64,000 nt of DNA, taken from NCBI RefSeq assembly GCF_014193285.1, contig NZ_JACHZE010000002.1, forward strand, positions 555,559 through 619,558, in the 5' to 3' direction. How positions within the stretch are numbered: the first letter of the stretch is position 1; every line of letters begins with the position of its first letter. This DNA is from Atlantibacter sp. RC6 (lineage in GTDB: Bacteria > Pseudomonadota > Gammaproteobacteria > Enterobacterales > Enterobacteriaceae). This document shows, in pieces, positions 60,905-64,000 of this stretch. The notes under the pieces were generated by a model. That model ran no database searches, was not told the DNA's origin, and saw only the letters and a program-made list of their open reading frames with translations. A program made the translations under genes and the position numbers.

Positions 60905-62503
60905 TTACGCCAGTAAGCGGTAGCCCGGCAGGGTCAGGAAGTCGACCAGCTCGTCGGAGGTGGTGATTTGCTCCATCAGGCGCGCCGCGTCGTCAAAACG
61001 CCCCTGGCTGAAGCGGTGCTCGCCGAGCTCTTCCTGGATCACCTGCATCTCTTCGGCCAGCATCTGGCGGAACAGCGCTTTGGTGACGGGTTTGCCGTTG
61101 CTGAGCGTTTTCTGGTGGTGGATCCATTGCCAGATAGAGGTACGGGAAATTTCGGCTGTGGCGGCGTCTTCCATCAGGCCGTAAATAGGTACGCAGCCGT
61201 TACCGGAAATCCAGGCTTCGATGTACTGCACCGCGACGCGAATATTGGCGCGCATCCCCTCTTCGGTGCGCTCGCCGGGGCAAGGCTCCAGCAGATCAGC
61301 GGCGGTAATCGGGGCGTCGTTTTCACGGGTGACGTCGAGCTGGTTTTTACGGCTACCGAGCGCGTTGTTGAACACGTCCATAACGGTATCGCCGAGGCCC
61401 GGATGGGCAATCCAGGTGCCATCGTGGCCGTTAGTGGCTTCCAGCTCTTTATCAGCTTTAACTTTATTCAACACCCAATTGTTGCGCTCCGCGTCTTTGC
61501 TGGGAATAAACGCCGCCATGCCGCCCATGGCGAAAGCGCCGCGACGATGGCAGGTGCGGATCAACAGGCGCGAGTAGGCGTTGAGGAACGGTTTTTCCAT
61601 CGTTACGCTCTGGCGATCGGGTAAAACACGGTCGGGGTGATTTTTTAACGTTTTGATATAACTAAAGATGTAATCCCAGCGGCCACAGTTTAGCCCAACG
61701 ATATGGTCACGCAGGGCGTGGAGGATTTCATCCATCTGGAACACCGCTGGCAGGGTTTCGATCAGCAGGGTGGCTTTGATGGTGCCGCGCGGCAGTTCAA
61801 AACGGTCTTCCGCAAAGCTAAATACTTCGCTCCACCAGGCGGCTTCTTGCCATGACTGGGTTTTCGGCAGGTAGAAGTAAGGGCCGCTGCCTTTCGCCAG
61901 CAGGGCATCCACGTTGTGGAAGAAGTAGAGCGCAAAGTCAAACAGGCTACCGGGGATGGCTTCGCCACGCCAGGTTACATGTTTTTCAGGGAGATGCAGG
62001 CCGCGAACACGACAAATCAGCACGGCGGGATCGGGCTTCAGCTGGTAGATTTTACCGGCTTCGTTAGTCCAGGAGATGGTGCCGCGAATGGCATCGCGCA
62101 GGTTGATTTGCCCGTCGATGACTTTGCTCCAGCTCGGCGCCAGCGAGTCTTCGAAATCCGCCATGAATACTTTGACGTTGGCGTTGAGGGCATTGATCAC
62201 CATCTTACGCTCGACCGGCCCGGTGATCTCAACGCGACGATCCTGTAAATCTTCAGGAATTCCACGGATCGTCCAGTCCGCATTTCGAATGGAAGCCGTT
62301 TCCGAAATGAAATCTGGCAACTTCCCGTTGTCAATTTCTGACTGGACCTTTACGCGCTCTGCCAGCAGTTGGTTGCGTTTGGCGGTAAAGCGGCTTACCA
62401 GTTCAGAAAGAAACTCCACCGCCTCCGGCGTTAAAATTTCCCGCTCTTGCTCGCCAAAAGGCTGCCCGAAGGTCAGATCGGTCGTCGTTGCCTGTTGTGT
62501 CAT
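60905..62503 (-). CDS. aceB: Malate synthase A AceB
   Basis: AceB condenses glyoxylate with acetyl-CoA to malate, completing the bypass. It has 532 residues, one fewer than E. coli. The barrel signature ALNANVKVFMADFEDSLAPS and the catalytic Arg/Asp-bearing LNCGRWDYIFSYIKTLKNHP are intact, as is the HHQKTLSNGKPVTKALF region. I chose the ATG at 62503 (MTQQATTTD), behind GAGGATCAAGAGC; the frame open to 62584 has no E. coli counterpart. It is first in aceBAK, with IclR-like half-sites about 100 bp upstream. Confidence 0.97.
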   Translation of the reverse strand: MTQQATTTDLTFGQPFGEQEREILTPEAVEFLSELVSRFTAKRNQLLAERVKVQSEIDNGKLPDFISETASIRNADWTIRGIPEDLQDRRVEITGPVERKMVINALNANVKVFMADFEDSLAPSWSKVIDGQINLRDAIRGTISWTNEAGKIYQLKPDPAVLICRVRGLHLPEKHVTWRGEAIPGSLFDFALYFFHNVDALLAKGSGPYFYLPKTQSWQEAAWWSEVFSFAEDRFELPRGTIKATLLIETLPAVFQMDEILHALRDHIVGLNCGRWDYIFSYIKTLKNHPDRVLPDRQSVTMEKPFLNAYSRLLIRTCHRRGAFAMGGMAAFIPSKDAERNNWVLNKVKADKELEATNGHDGTWIAHPGLGDTVMDVFNNALGSRKNQLDVTRENDAPITAADLLEPCPGERTEEGMRANIRVAVQYIEAWISGNGCVPIYGLMEDAATAEISRTSIWQWIHHQKTLSNGKPVTKALFRQMLAEEMQVIQEELGEHRFSQGRFDDAARLMEQITTSDELVDFLTLPGYRLLA

Positions 62504-62602
62504 GCTCTTGATCCTCAATGTTGATCCAGTCCAGAAACTGCGCATTGCGAACGCGATCCCCCGTAGGTATTTTTCGTTCAGCACAATTAAGACTACTCAA
62601 AC

Positions 62603-62640
62603 ATTTTCCAAAATCAAAAACAATTTCCATTTTCAAAATA
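62603..62640 (-). promoter_or_regulatory. aceBAK promoter region with IclR-like half-sites
   Basis: On the minus strand TGGAAAT (62623-62629) and TGGAAAA (62604-62610) resemble halves of the IclR consensus TGGAAAT-N-ATTTCCA. They lie 100-120 bp before aceB in a very AT-rich gap. The palindrome is incomplete, so this is a tentative assignment. Confidence 0.5.
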
Positions 62641-62708
62641 AAAATCAATTAAACCTATGTTTTTTAAATGAAAAAAGTTAAGTCATACAAAGAATCGATT
62701 TTCAGAAA

Positions 62709-62732
62709 CAAAAAAGGCACCCGAAGGTGCCT
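62709..62732 (-). terminator. Rho-independent terminator of metA
   Basis: On the minus strand AGGCACC and GGTGCCT arms with a TTCG loop lead into seven T residues, 20 bp after the metA stop. Confidence 0.95.
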
Positions 62733-62752
62733 GAGATAAGGTGCTGAAACGC

Positions 62753-63682
62753 TTAATCGAGCGTGGGATTCATATGGCGAAGATCGTATGGCGTGATCTG
62801 GTAAACGTAATAGTTGAGCCAGTTGGTGAACAGCAAATTGCCGTGGCTACGCCAGGTCGCGCGCGGTTTGTTTTGCGGATCGTTACCCGGGAAATAGTTA
62901 TAGGGCACCTCAGGCGTTAGCCCGGCATCCACGTCCCGAAAGTATTCGCCTGCCAGGGTGTTGGCATCATATTCAGGGTGGCCGGTGACAAACGCGATGC
63001 GCTTATCTTTGCTGGCGAACAGATAGGCATCACCACCTTCCGTTTCCGCCAGGATCTCTAAATCGGTGTAGTCGCGAATCAACGCTGCCGGGAAATCAGC
63101 GTAGCGAGAGTGCGGCGCAAGGAAAGTATCATCAAAACCTTTTGTGAGCAGCGCATGAGGTTGGGTGATGTAGTGCTCGTAGACGCCGGAAAGCTTTTCC
63201 TGACGCGTTTGCTTGGGAATGCCATACAGAATGTTCAACGCAGCCTGCACCGCCCAACAGACAAACAGCGTCGACGTGACGTGCTCTTTCGCCCATTCCA
63301 GCACCTGCTTGATCTGCGGCCAGTAGGCGACGTCATTAAATTCTACCAGGCCCAGCGGCGCACCCGTCACGATCAGGCCGTCAAAGTTCTCATGACAGAT
63401 ATCTTCGAAATTACAGTAGAAGTTATTCAGATGCTCCGCCGGGGTGTTGCGAGACTCGCGGGAATCGATGCGTAACAGCTGGATATCGAGCTGCAGCGGA
63501 GAGTTCGACAGCAGTCTTAAGAACTGATTTTCGGTCTCAATTTTCTTGGGCATTAAATTGAGAATCAGTACCTTAAGTGGACGAATCTCCTGAACACTGG
63601 CGCGCGACGTGGTCATCACAAAGACGTTCTCCGCGCGCAAAAAATTCACTGCCGGCAACTCATCAGGTACCCGAATTGGCAT
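62753..63682 (-). CDS. metA: Homoserine O-succinyltransferase MetA
   Basis: MetA is the first enzyme of methionine synthesis, making O-succinylhomoserine. It has 309 residues, as in E. coli. It has a class-I glutamine amidotransferase-like fold with nucleophile Cys142 ([12 protein letters not shown]) and His/Glu in [12 protein letters not shown]. MetA is the heat-labile, aggregation-prone step that limits growth at high temperature in E. coli. The start follows AAGGTT. Four tandem MetJ boxes lie 20-50 bp upstream. A terminator follows, and aceB is next on the same strand. Confidence 0.97.
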   Translation of the reverse strand: MPIRVPDELPAVNFLRAENVFVMTTSRASVQEIRPLKVLILNLMPKKIETENQFLRLLSNSPLQLDIQLLRIDSRESRNTPAEHLNNFYCNFEDICHENFDGLIVTGAPLGLVEFNDVAYWPQIKQVLEWAKEHVTSTLFVCWAVQAALNILYGIPKQTRQEKLSGVYEHYITQPHALLTKGFDDTFLAPHSRYADFPAALIRDYTDLEILAETEGGDAYLFASKDKRIAFVTGHPEYDANTLAGEYFRDVDAGLTPEVPYNYFPGNDPQNKPRATWRSHGNLLFTNWLNYYVYQITPYDLRHMNPTLD

Positions 63683-63701
63683 AACCTTATATCCTCACTG
63701 C

Positions 63702-63733
63702 ATACGTTTAAACGTTTAGACATCCAGATGCCT
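63702..63733 (-). promoter_or_regulatory. Tandem MetJ (met) boxes upstream of metA
   Basis: Read on the minus strand, four contiguous 8-bp units AGGCATCT, GGATGTCT, AAACGTTT and AAACGTAT resemble the AGACGTCT met-box. They match the order I recall for E. coli metA. MetJ with S-adenosylmethionine should bind cooperatively and repress metA. Confidence 0.85.
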
Positions 63734-63871
63734 GACAATAACCAGGATTAACCAAAATGTCGAGCTTGCATGTGAAAGGTGAAAAAGTTTCACGAACGGG
63801 AAAGCTTAGAACAAAAACGCAATTAGACGCGGCTGGGTCTGAGAGAAGTGAATGATGAGGCTGAAACGACA

Positions 63872-63899
63872 AAAGGCCCAGTCTTGTGACTGGACCTTT
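63872..63899 (-). terminator. rrn operon terminator (T1-like)
   Basis: On the minus strand AAAGGTCCAGTC and GACTGGGCCTTT pair, with one G-T, around a short loop and are followed by TGTC-TTT. It lies just after the 5S gene and resembles rrnB T1 of E. coli. Confidence 0.92.
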
Positions 63900-63909
63900 G
63901 TCTTGTTTG

Positions 63910-64000
63910 ATGCCTGGCAGTTCCCTACTCTCGCATGGGGAGACCCCACACTACCATCGGCGCTACGGCGTTTCACTTCTGAGTTCGGCATGGGGTCAGG
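63910..64000 (-). rRNA. rrf: 5S ribosomal RNA, 3' part (window edge)
   Basis: The last 91 of about 120 nt of a 5S gene are visible. Read on the minus strand it contains CCTGACCCCATGCCGAACTC, then AGAAGTGAAACGCCGTAGCG and ends GAACTGCCAGGCAT, identical to enteric 5S rRNA in these blocks. It marks the end of an rrn operon whose 23S gene lies to the right. The position before metA corresponds to rrnE of E. coli. Confidence 0.97.

Overview
The window is chromosomal DNA of a member of the Enterobacteriaceae, moderately GC-rich and close to the Enterobacter/Kosakonia/Klebsiella/Citrobacter group. The gene order metA-aceBAK-iclR-metH-yjbB-rluF-yjbD-lysC-pgi-yjbEFGH-psiE-malGFE/malK-lamB-malM-ubiCA-plsB-dgkA-lexA-dinF-yjbJ-zur-dusA-pspG-qorA-dnaB-alr-tyrB-yjbQR-uvrA-ssb-yjcB-pdeC-soxS/soxR-ghxP-yjcE matches the E. 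coli K-12 and Salmonella chromosome downstream of an rrn operon, read in reverse. A 5S rRNA 3' part lies at the right edge. No phage, integrase, insertion sequence, CRISPR array or tRNA gene was seen. Genus-level assignment is inference.

Layout. 1-6600: a truncated cidA-like gene, its LysR regulator, antiporter YjcE, purine permease GhxP behind PurR-like boxes, a glutathione transferase, the sRNA SraL and the soxR/soxS redox switch. 6500-11040: c-di-GMP genes (redox-sensitive phosphodiesterase PdeC and a PAS-GGDEF cyclase), yjcB behind a perfect CRP palindrome, and an unknown small protein. 11346-15750: ssb/uvrA around a LexA box, then yjbR-yjbQ. 15877-24700: tyrB, alr, an ERIC element, dnaB, qorA, pspG, dusA, a TraF-like outer-membrane barrel gene and zur. 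24763-31680: yjbJ, lexA-dinF with two LexA boxes, dgkA/plsB, ubiCA. 31856-39615: the complete maltose regulon around a MalT/CRP control region, with a probable MalH sRNA after malG. 39613-43941: psiE and the yjbEFGH exopolysaccharide operon. 44304-52971: pgi, lysC, panS, yjbD, rluF, a ccdAB toxin-antitoxin pair and yjbB, ending in a tandem intergenic repeat. 52969-64000: metH, iclR, aceBAK, metA and the rrn end.

Functional groups. Stress and damage: SoxRS, LexA, UvrA, SSB, DinF, PspG, SraL. Envelope and lipid: PlsB, DgkA, YjbEFGH, LamB. C2 and amino-acid metabolism: AceBAK/IclR, MetA, MetH, LysC, TyrB, Alr.

Most of the window is conserved core genome. The main departures from the E. coli pattern are: a lysC leader with no recognisable lysine riboswitch; ccdAB where E. 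coli has pepE; a SoxS with about 23 extra C-terminal residues that overlaps pdeC; no aphA between tyrB and yjbQ; an ERIC element abutting the dnaB stop; and a tandem palindromic repeat that carries the metH stop codon. I found no clear evidence for a wholly new multi-gene system.
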